Origin: Cecembia sp.
GTDB taxonomy: Bacteria; Bacteroidota; Bacteroidia; Cytophagales; Cyclobacteriaceae
DNA: 53,002 nucleotides
Assembly (NCBI RefSeq): GCF_007126775.1
Contig: NZ_SLAP01000170.1
Location: forward strand, 1-53,002
Direction: 5' to 3'
The notes beneath the pieces are model-generated. The model saw nothing but the letters and a program-made list of their open reading frames with translations, was not told the origin of the DNA and did no database searches. The position numbers and the translations under genes are program-made. Below, piece after piece: positions 18,837-27,914 of this stretch. How positions within the stretch are numbered: the stretch's first letter is position 1; every line of letters begins with the position of its first letter.

Positions 18837-20105
18837 TCAGAAAATAAGACCTATTCCGAACTCTATCCTGTTTGCTTCTTCTAAGGGGCTGTCAACCAAA
18901 TTTTTACGTATTTGATAGTTACCCTTGAATACTATATTTTTTTTAGGCCTTAGATTTGCACCCAAACTTAAGATTTGTAGGTTTTGTCTATCGAATCCTT
19001 CTGTATCAAAACCAGTGCCTACTGATGCATGCGTATCAAGCCTTTCGTATCTTATCCAGATGGGCAATTTCCAATCTTTTTGGCTATTAAATTTCCCCCA
19101 GATGTCCCAACGCAATTCTCCGTAATAGCCGAAGGTTTCTTTCCCCATAATCTGGTTGTTGAAGACAAATATCCTGTCAGTTTGTGTCATTGAGCCTTTC
19201 ATCACCAAGCCAAACAATGAAAAATCAGACCAGTCATAACCAAAGAATCCAGAATAAAGAGAAACCATAGGAGCAAAATTACTACCATCTGGTAATTTCC
19301 TTCCGCTATTTGCATTGCCATGATAGGCTGATATCCCCAATTTGACGTCTTCTCTTCCGACGTATTCCAATTTTCCATTTCCTGCCCATGATTCAGGCCA
19401 AGCAAAGCTATGGTACCGACCTCTTCTAATCCAAGTTCCTTCCACCATATTGGCAGCATCTAGCCCTTTTGTCATTCCCAGATTATATTCCAATTGATCG
19501 TTCAGGAAATTCCCATAAAACATAATTCCGGTCTCCAACCACTGGGTAGGGGAAATGATCCTTTCTACTTCAGGCCTATTTACAGAGTAAAAGGCAATGG
19601 GTTCCTCATTGATATTGGTATATCCTATGGGAATAGGGTAATTTCCAATCCGGAGATTGAACGAGGGATGAAACAGGTAATCAAATATCCACTCAAAATT
19701 GAATTCGGTTCCCGATTCCCTAAAACCGTCATGAAGGAATTCCCCTTGTAATTCAGACATGAAAATGAACTTGTCTGTAATTTTATACCCGAAATAAACC
19801 CCAAATCTATAAAGGTTACTGTAGAACAATTCGAGGTCATCTCCTCTGTTTTTTTCACCCAAATAAGTCACGGAATTGATTTCTGTAAAGCCGCTGATTG
19901 AATACCTGCGTTCCGCTGAATAAATCTTGGAAGCTGCATTCGCCAGACCTGGCTGTTTGATGTACTTTAATTCCTCAATCAATCCCTTATTTTCTATGTT
20001 ATCCTTTTTGGTTGTGTCAGTTGTATTTTGATCTTCTCCTTTTTGCGCGTTACCCTTTATGGAAAACACAAGAAGAAAAATCAAGAAAAAGATATTTTTC
20101 TTCAT
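18837..20105 (-). CDS. Porin-like outer-membrane beta-barrel protein
   Basis: A 422-residue protein with signal peptide ([19 protein letters not shown]) and a polar linker rich in D/N/T/K before the barrel. Strand-like segments alternate through the whole length ([52 protein letters not shown]), and the chain ends with a terminal aromatic, IEFGIGLIF, as in barrel proteins inserted by BAM. The layout resembles phosphate- or anion-selective porins (OprP/OprO-like), but the substrate cannot be called. Downstream is a second barrel, upstream by 89 bases a small exported protein. Confidence 0.82.
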   Translation of the reverse strand: MKKNIFFLIFLLVFSIKGNAQKGEDQNTTDTTKKDNIENKGLIEELKYIKQPGLANAASKIYSAERRYSISGFTEINSVTYLGEKNRGDDLELFYSNLYRFGVYFGYKITDKFIFMSELQGEFLHDGFRESGTEFNFEWIFDYLFHPSFNLRIGNYPIPIGYTNINEEPIAFYSVNRPEVERIISPTQWLETGIMFYGNFLNDQLEYNLGMTKGLDAANMVEGTWIRRGRYHSFAWPESWAGNGKLEYVGREDVKLGISAYHGNANSGRKLPDGSNFAPMVSLYSGFFGYDWSDFSLFGLVMKGSMTQTDRIFVFNNQIMGKETFGYYGELRWDIWGKFNSQKDWKLPIWIRYERLDTHASVGTGFDTEGFDRQNLQILSLGANLRPKKNIVFKGNYQIRKNLVDSPLEEANRIEFGIGLIF

Positions 20106-20194
20106 GGTTATTTACAATGATTTAATTCATACCTGTGATGTAAAATTATAGATCAGATGCTTGTCTTGATTACATCTGATAATGAAACGTCATC

Positions 20195-20572
20195 TTAAAT
20201 GAATTGGGGGGGAGGGGAAAAAACATCCCCTTTGATTGATTCAAAAATATTGGAATAAAAATCAGTAAATGTTAAAGAGGTACAAAGACTTACTATTTGA
20301 AGTTTTAATTCCTCTTTCTCAAAATGAAGTTTAATATCTGTAAATTTCTTTTTTTCATGAGGAACTTCCGTATCAGGAATAGTTTCTTCATCCATGTCCA
20401 ATACAAATTCCAGCACCAGTTCAGCCAATGAATCTATGGGGTCATGGTGTGCCAATAGGGTAGAGTCCATAACAGAAGCATGGTAAAAATTGGCAGTAAG
20501 GTTAATAAAGTTCACCAATAAGAGGTAAACCAAAAATTTACTGATGATGCTTTTTTGTAAACGCATTAACAT
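20195..20572 (-). CDS. Small exported or membrane-anchored hypothetical protein
   Basis: A 125-residue protein with one N-terminal hydrophobic segment (ISKFLVYLLLVNFINLTANF) acting as signal or anchor, a His/Asp-bearing HASVMDSTLLAHHDPIDS stretch, an acidic middle (DMDEETIPDTEVPHEKKKF), and a proline-rich end SPPPQFI. Similar small proteins ending in PPP often sit beside cation-efflux or porin genes in Bacteroidetes; that recollection is from memory and unverified. It probably heads the transcript with the porin and second barrel. An alternative ATG lies two codons in. Confidence 0.65.
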   Translation of the reverse strand: MLMRLQKSIISKFLVYLLLVNFINLTANFYHASVMDSTLLAHHDPIDSLAELVLEFVLDMDEETIPDTEVPHEKKKFTDIKLHFEKEELKLQIVSLCTSLTFTDFYSNIFESIKGDVFSPPPQFI

Positions 20573-20637
20573 AATTCAAAAGTAGCTAAATTATGATAAA
20601 ATGACTACTTTTCGATTGATTCTAATTAAAATCTAAT

Positions 20638-20653
20638 TGTGACCTATATCACG
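20638..20653. promoter_or_regulatory. Crp/Fnr-family-like operator upstream of DUF983 gene
   Basis: TGTGA-CCTATA-TCACG is a near-perfect palindrome with the TGTGA-N6-TCACA architecture. It is centred at 20645.5, about 35.5 bases before the last G of a -7-like TTATTTTG (20674-20681), the distance expected for an activator overlapping the -35 region. A very similar arrangement occurs at 49320-49335. Confidence 0.6.
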
Positions 20654-20699
20654 TTGTTTTGGAGATCATCCATTTATTTTGCGTCTTATTAATTATATT

Positions 20700-21092
20700 A
20701 TGAAAAGAAGAAGTCTGGGAAATGCCATGTTAAATGGCAAATGTCCAAGGTGTAGAGAGGGTAATATTTTTCCGGTGGCCATGATGAGTTATTTGAAGCT
20801 GACAGATGTGCATCAAAAATGTGCACATTGTGAAGCAGTCCTTACCCCAGAACCTGATTTTTTTTATGGTGCCATGTATATCAGTTACGCTTTTTCAGTG
20901 GCTCTGGTAATCAACATCCTGATTGTTCTCAATTATGTGTTTGATGACCCGGAGATTTCTGTTTATGTTATTACAGTGGTTGTTGCCAATTTCCTTTTGT
21001 TGCCGCTCATGCTCAGGTATTCGAAAGTACTATACCTTTATTGGGTGGGGAAATTGAAGTATGATCCGGAAAAGGCATCCATAAAAAATTAA
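20700..21092 (+). CDS. DUF983 membrane protein with zinc-ribbon-like N-terminus
   Basis: A 130-residue DUF983 protein. Two CxxC knuckles, CPRCREG (N-terminal) and CAHCEAVL about 32 residues later, form a likely zinc ribbon. They precede two membrane helices, MYISYAFSVALVINILIVL and VYVITVVVANFLLLPLML. The start is the ATG at 20700 (MKRRSLGNAMLNGK); a TTG 21 bases upstream is not needed. DUF983 genes are frequent near respiratory or nitrogen-oxide genes, and a Crp/Fnr-like site lies upstream, suggesting oxygen or redox control (inference). Confidence 0.85.
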   Translation: MKRRSLGNAMLNGKCPRCREGNIFPVAMMSYLKLTDVHQKCAHCEAVLTPEPDFFYGAMYISYAFSVALVINILIVLNYVFDDPEISVYVITVVVANFLLLPLMLRYSKVLYLYWVGKLKYDPEKASIKN

Positions 21093-21099
21093 TTAAGAC

Positions 21100-21690
21100 T
21101 TAATGGATCAAGACTGGGGATTTACTATCAAAAACCCATTCTGAACCATCTTTGAAATAAAAGATCAGTTTGGAATTCAATTGTTCAGTTTTGGTAAGTG
21201 GAGACATCAAACTTAAGGAAATAAAATTTTCTAATCTTGAAAAATCCCTGAATTTGCTTAATCTGGTTCCATCAGGTAATTCAAAAAGATAAGAAATATC
21301 TGTAGAGGGTGGGAGTCCAAGGAAGCTATTGTTGTTAAAGATTCGAATATTGGAAATATTCTGAACGTCAAATCTGGGGTTACATCCTGCCAAAAGAAAA
21401 TCTTCTTTGGAAAAGTTTGAATTAAAATGCTTTAAAGGCCTGAAATCCAGTTCGATATTGTATCTGAATTCATTCAAAGATACGGTATCGTTTTCTGTGG
21501 AAAAACGCATTTGTTGATAGGGGCTAAAAAAAAGCCTGTTCACTTGATGTAATTCTGCAATTATGGGATTTGGACATACCCGTTCTTCAAATACAGGATG
21601 GATATCACAGGATTGATGGATACACAACCCCAGTTGCAATAAGAGCAGCCTTTTAATTTTTTTGACAATATAAAATCCAGTTACCCGCAT
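21100..21690 (-). CDS. Hypothetical exported protein
   Basis: Unrecognised. From the ATG at 21688-21690 it has 196 residues with a basic N-terminus and hydrophobic segment (KKIKRLLLLQLGLCIHQSC), probably a signal peptide or lipobox. The mature part carries several Cys (CDIHPVFEERVC, LLAGCNPRF), alternating polar and hydrophobic strands and no motif I know. A longer version starting at 21732 would begin only a few bases from the phosphatase terminator. It follows the alkaline phosphatase on the same strand and converges with DUF983, whose stop is 7 bases away. Confidence 0.6.
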   Translation of the reverse strand: MRVTGFYIVKKIKRLLLLQLGLCIHQSCDIHPVFEERVCPNPIIAELHQVNRLFFSPYQQMRFSTENDTVSLNEFRYNIELDFRPLKHFNSNFSKEDFLLAGCNPRFDVQNISNIRIFNNNSFLGLPPSTDISYLFELPDGTRLSKFRDFSRLENFISLSLMSPLTKTEQLNSKLIFYFKDGSEWVFDSKSPVLIH

Positions 21691-21754
21691 CTCCTTTCCC
21701 AAAATATTTGATTTTAAGCCAAATAACATCAACGCATTGACAATACTAAAAATA

Positions 21755-21788
21755 AAAAAAATCAGGTAAATTTTAATTACCTGATTTA
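21755..21788 (-). terminator. Terminator of the alkaline phosphatase gene
   Basis: Stem AAATCAGGTAA (21759-21769) with TTACCTGATTT (21777-21787) and a 7-base loop. Reading on the minus strand it is followed by a run of eight U, directly after the phosphatase stop. A shorter T-run on the plus side makes it weakly bidirectional. Confidence 0.9.
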
Positions 21789-21797
21789 AAAAAAGCG

Positions 21798-23198
21798 CTA
21801 CACGAATAATTCTCTTTCAGCACCGCATGCCTCAAGCATTAAATTATGCAGTTCATAATTCTTTACAAAACCACTCATTTTTTCACTTCCAGGCCCATAC
21901 ATGGCCAATTCCACATAATCTGCAGAATGGTTGGTTCCAGCCCACTGGATGGAAGTATAACGGGATTGGATTCCTGCCAATTGGTGAAAGGGCAGATTCG
22001 TAGGGTTATACAATCCATCTGCGCCTACTGTATAGGATGATAGAATGGCCTCCGCTTCTTCGGCTTTTAAAGGCATCTGTTGGTATTCCATAAACAGTTC
22101 TCTGACCATTTCTACATTAAAATCAGGGTTGATTTGTCTGAGCATCCATTCGTTAGAAGCTTTTGTATCGTACAATCTTTCGAAATTTTTATTGGCCTGT
22201 CCATTGTAGAAAAGACCAGGATTGGAGTTTCCATGATCGGTGGTAAGGATCACGAGGGTGTCTTCATCTGCCATTGCAAAATCCATTGCTACTTTCACTG
22301 CTGCATCAAAATCCAACTGGTCATATAAAAGAGCAGGTGCATCATTTCCATGGGCTGCCCAGTCCACCTTGCCTCCCTCAACCTGCAATACAAATCCCTG
22401 GGGCCTAGAGCGCATGATATCAATGGCTTTTTGGGTCATCTCTGCCAAGCTGGGAATATTTTGGCTTAGAATAGGGTCTGTCATCCTATCTATGGCATAT
22501 GGTAATCCATCATCGGCAAAAACCCCCATAATGGGTTTTTCTCCTGAGCTGCGCATCATTTCTTCCTTATTTCTGACCAGATCAAAACCGGTCTGTCTGT
22601 AAGCTTCAAAAAGGTCTCTTTGGTCCTGTCGTCTTTCAGCACTGAAATAATAGGCTCCTCCCCCCATCATGACGTCAAATCTCAATTTGAGGTAATCCTC
22701 TGCTATTTCGGGCATTGCATTCCGGCTGCCATTATTGACACAAAAGGAGGCAGGTGTTGCATGGGTAATCTGCACAGTGGTAACACAACCCACAGCCTTA
22801 TTCATGGATTTAAATTTTTGAAGAATAGGCACTGGTTTTTCTCCATCAGGACCTACGTTAAGCGCCCCATTTCTGACCCGCATACCACCACCCCAAGCGG
22901 AACCTGCTGCTGCAGAGTCTGTGATAAAAGAGCTGGCAGAAGCAGTGTCCATTAGACCTCTTCGGACTTGATTTTGCTGATACAGGTCGATCCAGGTCGA
23001 TGCCTTTCCATACTTATGCCTTGCCAATATATCTGCCATGTTCAAGGTTCCTGTACTCATGCCATCACTCACCAAAAAGATGATGTTTTTTGCCATTCCG
23101 GCCTTTTTGGAAGGAGCTGCCAAGGCAGGTACTGTGCCGAAAGCACCCAGTCCTAATGTGGTCAGTAAGCCGTTTTTGAAGAAATCCCGTCTTTTCAT
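21798..23198 (-). CDS. Tat-exported alkaline phosphatase
   Basis: PhoA-type alkaline phosphatase of 466 residues that releases phosphate from esters outside the cytoplasm. The N-terminus MKRRDFFKNGLLTTLGLGAFG is a twin-arginine signal. Metal and catalytic sites are visible: IIFLVSDGMSTGT, the nucleophile serine in FITDSAAAGSAWGGG, WAAHGNDAPALLYD, ILTTDHGNSNPG, and the last zinc His in WAGTNHSADYVELAMYGPG. It is a monocistronic unit with its own terminator. No Pho-box-like repeat is evident upstream. Confidence 0.93.
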   Translation of the reverse strand: MKRRDFFKNGLLTTLGLGAFGTVPALAAPSKKAGMAKNIIFLVSDGMSTGTLNMADILARHKYGKASTWIDLYQQNQVRRGLMDTASASSFITDSAAAGSAWGGGMRVRNGALNVGPDGEKPVPILQKFKSMNKAVGCVTTVQITHATPASFCVNNGSRNAMPEIAEDYLKLRFDVMMGGGAYYFSAERRQDQRDLFEAYRQTGFDLVRNKEEMMRSSGEKPIMGVFADDGLPYAIDRMTDPILSQNIPSLAEMTQKAIDIMRSRPQGFVLQVEGGKVDWAAHGNDAPALLYDQLDFDAAVKVAMDFAMADEDTLVILTTDHGNSNPGLFYNGQANKNFERLYDTKASNEWMLRQINPDFNVEMVRELFMEYQQMPLKAEEAEAILSSYTVGADGLYNPTNLPFHQLAGIQSRYTSIQWAGTNHSADYVELAMYGPGSEKMSGFVKNYELHNLMLEACGAERELFV

Positions 23199-23321
23199 AA
23201 TATCTTTTAGGTTTTAAGATTTAAAATTAGAGCCAATCTACTGTCATATTGAAAATTAAAGATTAGCAAATTGTTAAACTTGTATTATTAAACCAATGGT
23301 TTTATTTCAGGTTAAACAGAT

Positions 23322-23705
23322 ATGAAAATGACACTTCAATTGGCGGCACTATATAATTTGTGTTGGGGTGCTTGGGTAGTACTCTTTCCTCAACAGTTTT
23401 TTCTCCTTACAGGAATGGAGCCTATTAACCATCCCATGGTCTGGCAGGGAATGGGAATGGTGATAGGAGTTTATGGTTTGGGCTATTGGTGGGCCAGTTT
23501 TGACCCTATACGTCACTGGCCTATTGTGGCAGTCGGATTTTTGGGTAAAATTTTTGGTCCCATTGGATTTGTATATAACTACTTGTTGGGTGATGTCCCG
23601 ATCACATTTGCCTATACATTAATTACCAATGACCTGATTTGGTGGGTCCCATTTTTTCTTATATTGAGAAAAGTTCATGTTGAACATCAATGGGCATTAA
23701 AATGA
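23322..23705 (+). CDS. Small four-helix membrane protein
   Basis: A 127-residue hydrophobic protein with about four membrane helices: LAALYNLCWGAWVVLFP, MVWQGMGMVIGVYGLGYWW, WPIVAVGFLGKIFGPIGFVY and ITNDLIWWVPFFLIL. The Trp-rich loops and overall plan resemble a small conserved family in Bacteroidetes without known function. Its stop overlaps the start of the DoxX gene by 4 bases (ATGA), so the two are translationally coupled and perhaps form one membrane unit. Confidence 0.72.
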   Translation: MKMTLQLAALYNLCWGAWVVLFPQQFFLLTGMEPINHPMVWQGMGMVIGVYGLGYWWASFDPIRHWPIVAVGFLGKIFGPIGFVYNYLLGDVPITFAYTLITNDLIWWVPFFLILRKVHVEHQWALK

Positions 23706-24073
23706 TACAAAAATTATTAACCTATGCACTGGGCTTGTTTTTTATAATAGCTGGAATCAACCATTTTATCCAACCGGGCTTCTATTACCCTTTAATACCA
23801 GACTACCTACCATGGCCTAAATTCATCAATTTAGCTTCCGGAGTTTTGGAAATTTTTCTGGGACTGGGAATCCTTTTGCCTTCTAGCAGAAAAGTATCTG
23901 CAGCAGGAATTTTAGTTTTGATGGTCCTTTTTATACCCTCTCACGTATATTTCATTCAGATCGGAAGTTGTGTAGAAGATGGACTTTGTGTGCCGGAATG
24001 GCTGGCTTGGGTTCGCCTGGTGCTGGTTCACCCATTATTGATATTATGGGCATTGTATGTTTCTAAAAGATAA
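23702..24073 (+). CDS. DoxX-family membrane protein
   Basis: A 123-residue four-helix membrane protein of the DoxX/DoxD-like class. The first helix ends with the family-typical FFIIAGINHFIQPGFYYPLIPDYLP; then follow GVLEIFLGLGILLP, AAGILVLMVLFIPSHVYF and a C-terminal helix LVLVHPLLILWALYV. A loop Cys pair (GSCVEDGLCV) is present. The ATG at 23702 overlaps the previous stop. Some DoxX proteins take part in thiol or quinone redox reactions; its role here is not known. Confidence 0.83.
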   Translation: MIQKLLTYALGLFFIIAGINHFIQPGFYYPLIPDYLPWPKFINLASGVLEIFLGLGILLPSSRKVSAAGILVLMVLFIPSHVYFIQIGSCVEDGLCVPEWLAWVRLVLVHPLLILWALYVSKR

Positions 24074-24077
24074 AAAA

Positions 24078-24437
24078 ATGGCAAAGAATGTATTTGGAGA
24101 AGAATTACTCAATTGCAGTACAGACCCTATGACAGGTTATTATAGAAATGGCTGTTGTGAGACAGGTGAAGATGACTTGGGCACCCATACAGTGTGTGCT
24201 GTGATGACGAGGGAATTTTTAGAATTTAGTCTGAGCCGAGGGAATGACCTCATTACCCCTAGGCCCGAATATGTGTTTCCAGGATTAAAACCTGGAGACA
24301 AGTGGTGTCTATGTGCCAGCAGGTGGGTTGAGGCATATAAGGTTGGGCTGGCCCCCAATATAGTGCTGGAAGCTACACATGAAAAGACATTGCAATTTAT
24401 TCCCTTGGAAGAATTGGTGAAGTTTGCAGAAAAATAA
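24078..24437 (+). CDS. DUF2237 family protein
   Basis: A 119-residue soluble protein of the DUF2237 family, recognised by NVFGEELLNCSTDPMTGYYRNGCC, DLGTHTVCAVMTREFLEFS, GNDLITPRPEYVFPGLKPGDKWCLCASRW and VVLEATHEKTL-like LEATHEKTL. Five or more conserved Cys are seen; no function is established. The start is the ATG at 24078, five bases after the DoxX stop. Confidence 0.87.
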   Translation: MAKNVFGEELLNCSTDPMTGYYRNGCCETGEDDLGTHTVCAVMTREFLEFSLSRGNDLITPRPEYVFPGLKPGDKWCLCASRWVEAYKVGLAPNIVLEATHEKTLQFIPLEELVKFAEK

Positions 24438-24472
24438 TTATGATCATATTTTTAAGAAGAATACACCTTTGA

Positions 24473-25714
24473 TCAGTTCCTGATTTGGCCATTTCCTCTG
24501 ATTACCCATTTATAAGATGTCAGTTCTTTTAGAGCCATGGGTCCTCTGGCATGGAGTTTTTGGGTACTGATGCCGATTTCTGCCCCCAGTCCAAATTGGT
24601 TGCCATCGGTAAAGGCTGTTGATGCATTGGCATACACTGCTGCAGCATCCACCTCATTCAAAAAACGTGCGATATTTTCCGGGCTTTCAGAAATAATTGC
24701 TTCGCTGTGTTTGGAACTGTATTGGGCAATATGGTCTAGTGCCTGATCCAAATTATCAACGGTTTTGATGGCTATTTTCAGTGATAAGAATTCGGTGCCA
24801 AAATGGGTTGCCTCGGCTGGCATTATCAAAGGGTGGGAGGGAAGAGCATGGAAAGCCTTTTCGTCAGCATATATCAGCACGTCTTTCTCCAGGAGTGGGG
24901 CAATGATTTTGGAAAGGTCCCTCAGTCGATTTTCATTGATAATCAGACAGTCCAAACTGTTGCAAACGCTAGGTCTTCGGGTTTTGGCATTGAAGATGAT
25001 GGCTTTGCCTTTTTCAAGATTCGCAGTCTCATCAAAATAGGTATGCACAATACCAGCACCGGTTTCAATGACAGGTACTTTTGAGTTTTCCCGTACATAA
25101 TCGATCAATCCCTGACTCCCACGTGGGATGATGATGTCGACGACACTTACTGCATTTAAGAGTGCTTCTGTGGCTTTTCTGTCAGGAGGGAGCAATAAAA
25201 AGGCTGCAGTTGGGATGTCGTTTTTTTTCAGGGCCAGATGAATGACTTTCATAATGGCTTTATTGGAATGAGCTGCATCAGATCCTCCTTTAAGCACCAA
25301 GGCATTTCCAGACTTCAATGAAAGGCAAAAAACATCGAAGGTAACATTGGGGCGGGCTTCATAGATTACCCCTAAAACTCCAAGTGGGACTGAGGTTTTG
25401 AGGAGTTCCAGTCCATTTTCAAGTATCTTTTTTTCCAATGCATGACCCAGTGGGTTGGGAAGGTTTTTGACTTGTTTGACCTCTTCCAAAATTGACATGA
25501 CTCTATCCTCAGTCAGTAATAACCGGTCATATTTTGGATCTCCAGGATCCATTTTGGCCAGGTCCATTTGATTGGCATGCAATATTTCAGGAATCGCTTT
25601 TTGGCTGAGAATTACCAAATCATCCAAGGTATCCTGAATTTGATGTTCGCGCACTTGGCTCAGTTTCCTGGAAGCTTGTTTTAAATCCCAAAAAACAATG
25701 TTAAGATCATTCAT
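24473..25714 (-). CDS. proA: Glutamate-5-semialdehyde dehydrogenase (gamma-glutamyl phosphate reductase)
   Basis: Second step of proline synthesis: NADPH reduction of gamma-glutamyl phosphate. The 413 residues match ProA. Visible are LGVLGVIYEARPNVTFDV, LKGGSDAAHSNKAI, IIPRGSQGLIDYV and the catalytic Cys in KTRRPSVCNSLDCLI, then TDGNQFGLGAEIGISTQKLHARGPM near the end. The start overlaps the end of proB by 8 bases, so the pathway enzymes are translated together. Confidence 0.96.
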   Translation of the reverse strand: MNDLNIVFWDLKQASRKLSQVREHQIQDTLDDLVILSQKAIPEILHANQMDLAKMDPGDPKYDRLLLTEDRVMSILEEVKQVKNLPNPLGHALEKKILENGLELLKTSVPLGVLGVIYEARPNVTFDVFCLSLKSGNALVLKGGSDAAHSNKAIMKVIHLALKKNDIPTAAFLLLPPDRKATEALLNAVSVVDIIIPRGSQGLIDYVRENSKVPVIETGAGIVHTYFDETANLEKGKAIIFNAKTRRPSVCNSLDCLIINENRLRDLSKIIAPLLEKDVLIYADEKAFHALPSHPLIMPAEATHFGTEFLSLKIAIKTVDNLDQALDHIAQYSSKHSEAIISESPENIARFLNEVDAAAVYANASTAFTDGNQFGLGAEIGISTQKLHARGPMALKELTSYKWVIRGNGQIRN

Positions 25715-26780
25715 GTATAAAAAGATAAAGGTAGTCGTAATGGATAATGGGTTTTTGGTTTTTTTGGCCGATTTTTTCTCCCAATGACTTCATTCCATAT
25801 TCTGCCCTCCCCAGACCGATGCGCTTACCGCTTTCATTGACGATTCTCAAGATATCACCTTTTTCAAAATCACCTGAAAATGAAACTACTCCTACCGGCA
25901 ATAGGCTGCTGATCTTATTGGAAAATAATGCTTTTTCCGCTCCATCATTGATTTTGATCTCCCCTTTGTAGTACTGTTCTCCATGGGCCAGCCATTTTTT
26001 TGGACTATGTTTGACAGGTGAAGGTTCAAAGCGGGTACATTGGGCCCTTCTATCAAGGATTTCATCTAGAATCCCCTCTTTTTTACCATTAGCAATGAAA
26101 ACTTCGATCCCAAGGTTGGCGGATTTTTTGGCCATGTTCAGTTTGGTTAACATTCCTCCTCTTCCGAAAGAAGACTTGCTCGCCTGTATGAAGTTGGATA
26201 AATCCTGGCTTTGTTGATCTACCTTTTCAATGAGCATTGAATTGGTATCTTCTGGGGGGCCGGTGTAGATTCCATTTACATTGGTCAATAAGATTAATGC
26301 ATCCGCATTGACCATGGCAGCAGTGAGGCTGGCCAGTTCATCGTTATCGGTAAACATCAATTCAGTAATGGCCACCGTATCATTTTCATTGACCACTGGA
26401 ATGATGCCCAGTGAAAGCAGTCCCTCCAAGCAGTTTTTCATATGGAGGTAATGCTTTCTATCTCTGAAATCCTCTTTGGTGACCAATACCTGAGCGATAG
26501 AATGTCCTAAATCAGCAAATAATTTTTGATACGTATTGATCAGGGCTATTTGCCCATTAGCAGCCCAGATTTGCTTTTTTAGTACGGGATTAATCTTATC
26601 TTGGAGATGAATGTTTTTTCTTCCAAAAGCAACTGCTCCCGAAGTGACCAAAATAACTTTCTTTCCTTTGTTTTTTAATGAATTGACTTGTGAACAAAGC
26701 GACTTGATCCGGGAAAAATCAGGCATACCCGAGTTTTCGGTAATGACATTGGAACCGATTTTTATCACCAAGGTTTGCAA
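25707..26780 (-). CDS. proB: Glutamate 5-kinase
   Basis: First step of proline synthesis: ATP-dependent phosphorylation of glutamate, normally feedback-inhibited by proline. The 357 residues comprise an amino-acid-kinase domain (VIKIGSNVITE, VILVTSGAVAFGRK, PVVNENDTVA, FTDNDELASLTA, GRGGMLTKLNMAKKSA) and a C-terminal PUA domain (LPVGVVSFSGDFEKGDILRIV), so it is the long form. No terminator or riboswitch is seen upstream; the 124 bases before it are AT-rich and bear the likely promoter. Confidence 0.95.
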   Translation of the reverse strand: MQTLVIKIGSNVITENSGMPDFSRIKSLCSQVNSLKNKGKKVILVTSGAVAFGRKNIHLQDKINPVLKKQIWAANGQIALINTYQKLFADLGHSIAQVLVTKEDFRDRKHYLHMKNCLEGLLSLGIIPVVNENDTVAITELMFTDNDELASLTAAMVNADALILLTNVNGIYTGPPEDTNSMLIEKVDQQSQDLSNFIQASKSSFGRGGMLTKLNMAKKSANLGIEVFIANGKKEGILDEILDRRAQCTRFEPSPVKHSPKKWLAHGEQYYKGEIKINDGAEKALFSNKISSLLPVGVVSFSGDFEKGDILRIVNESGKRIGLGRAEYGMKSLGEKIGQKNQKPIIHYDYLYLFIHE

Positions 26781-26904
26781 AATTATTTCAAATTAATTGA
26801 ATTATATTTACAAAAATAGGGGATTAATTAATAAAGTACTAGATAATAATTGTTGCAGGAATTTTTCTGAGATCAAGTAAACTGGTGTGATCTTTAATGA
26901 TTGA

Positions 26905-27888
26905 TTAAAACCACCTTTTCCGCTTAAAATAAAGCACCATCAATAGGGAAATGGAGAGAAATACCAACCAAGTCCCCCAATATCCATAGCGCCAGTTTAG
27001 CTCTGGCATATTTTCAAAATTCATTCCATATACGCCTGCCAAAAAGGTAAGTGGGATAAATATGGTGGCAATAATTGTTAAGGTCTTCATCACCTCATTT
27101 TGCTTCAGGGAAATATTGCTCATGAAGATCTCCACCAATGTGGTGATGGATTCCCTTTGCATTTCCAGATTTTCCATGATTTCAACGGTTTGTTCATACA
27201 CATCGTTGATATATGGTGCTGTTCTTTTTTTGATCAAAGGATTTTCTGATTTCCGCCAGACGGAGAGCAGTTCCCTTGTAGGCCATATCACCTTCTTGAT
27301 TTCCTGTATGTATTTTCGCTGATGGTATATTTCTGCCAGTTTGACATTTTTATCCTGACTGACGATACTGTCTTCCAGGATTTCTATTCTATCAGTAATC
27401 TTTTCCAAAAGCAGGTAATACTCATCCACAATGGCATCGACCAAAGCATAAGCAAAATAATCCGTACTGTTTTTCCGCATTCGGCCTTTGGGATTTTCCA
27501 ATCTTGCTCTGATACCATCAAAAATATCAAAAGGTGTTTCCTGAAAGGTAATCACATAGTTTTTTCCAAAAATGATACTGACCTGTTCCGATTCTATATC
27601 GAGGCCTTGATTTTTGGAGTACAGCATTTTGATCACAATCAAGATGAAATGCCCATAATCCTCAATTTTTGTTCTTTGTCCGTTACTTTTGATATCTTCT
27701 AAAGCCATTTTGTGGATGTCAAAAACGGCTGCTAATCCCTCCATTAAGTCCTGATTGTTTAAGCTATCCACATTTAACCAAAACTTATGATCGCCGTTCA
27801 AAAAAGGCCCAAGGTCCTCCATGGATTGAATCAGGTGTTTTTTGAAAACCTGCTCTCCAAACTCATACAATTCCAATTTGACCTCCAT
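26905..27888 (-). CDS. corA: CorA-type magnesium/cobalt transporter
   Basis: Pentameric divalent-cation channel, 327 residues. A large N-terminal cytoplasmic domain and long helices (TDRIEILEDSIVSQDKN, ETLEMQRESITTLVEIFM-like segment) lead to two C-terminal membrane helices. The selectivity motif GMN is present in AGVYGMNFENMPEL, and a basic tail (FKRKRWF) follows the last helix, as in the family. It is 26 bases downstream of a response-regulator gene; whether they share a transcript is unclear. Confidence 0.93.
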   Translation of the reverse strand: MEVKLELYEFGEQVFKKHLIQSMEDLGPFLNGDHKFWLNVDSLNNQDLMEGLAAVFDIHKMALEDIKSNGQRTKIEDYGHFILIVIKMLYSKNQGLDIESEQVSIIFGKNYVITFQETPFDIFDGIRARLENPKGRMRKNSTDYFAYALVDAIVDEYYLLLEKITDRIEILEDSIVSQDKNVKLAEIYHQRKYIQEIKKVIWPTRELLSVWRKSENPLIKKRTAPYINDVYEQTVEIMENLEMQRESITTLVEIFMSNISLKQNEVMKTLTIIATIFIPLTFLAGVYGMNFENMPELNWRYGYWGTWLVFLSISLLMVLYFKRKRWF

Positions 27889-27914
27889 TGGTTTATCTCT
27901 TTGGGGAAATATCT

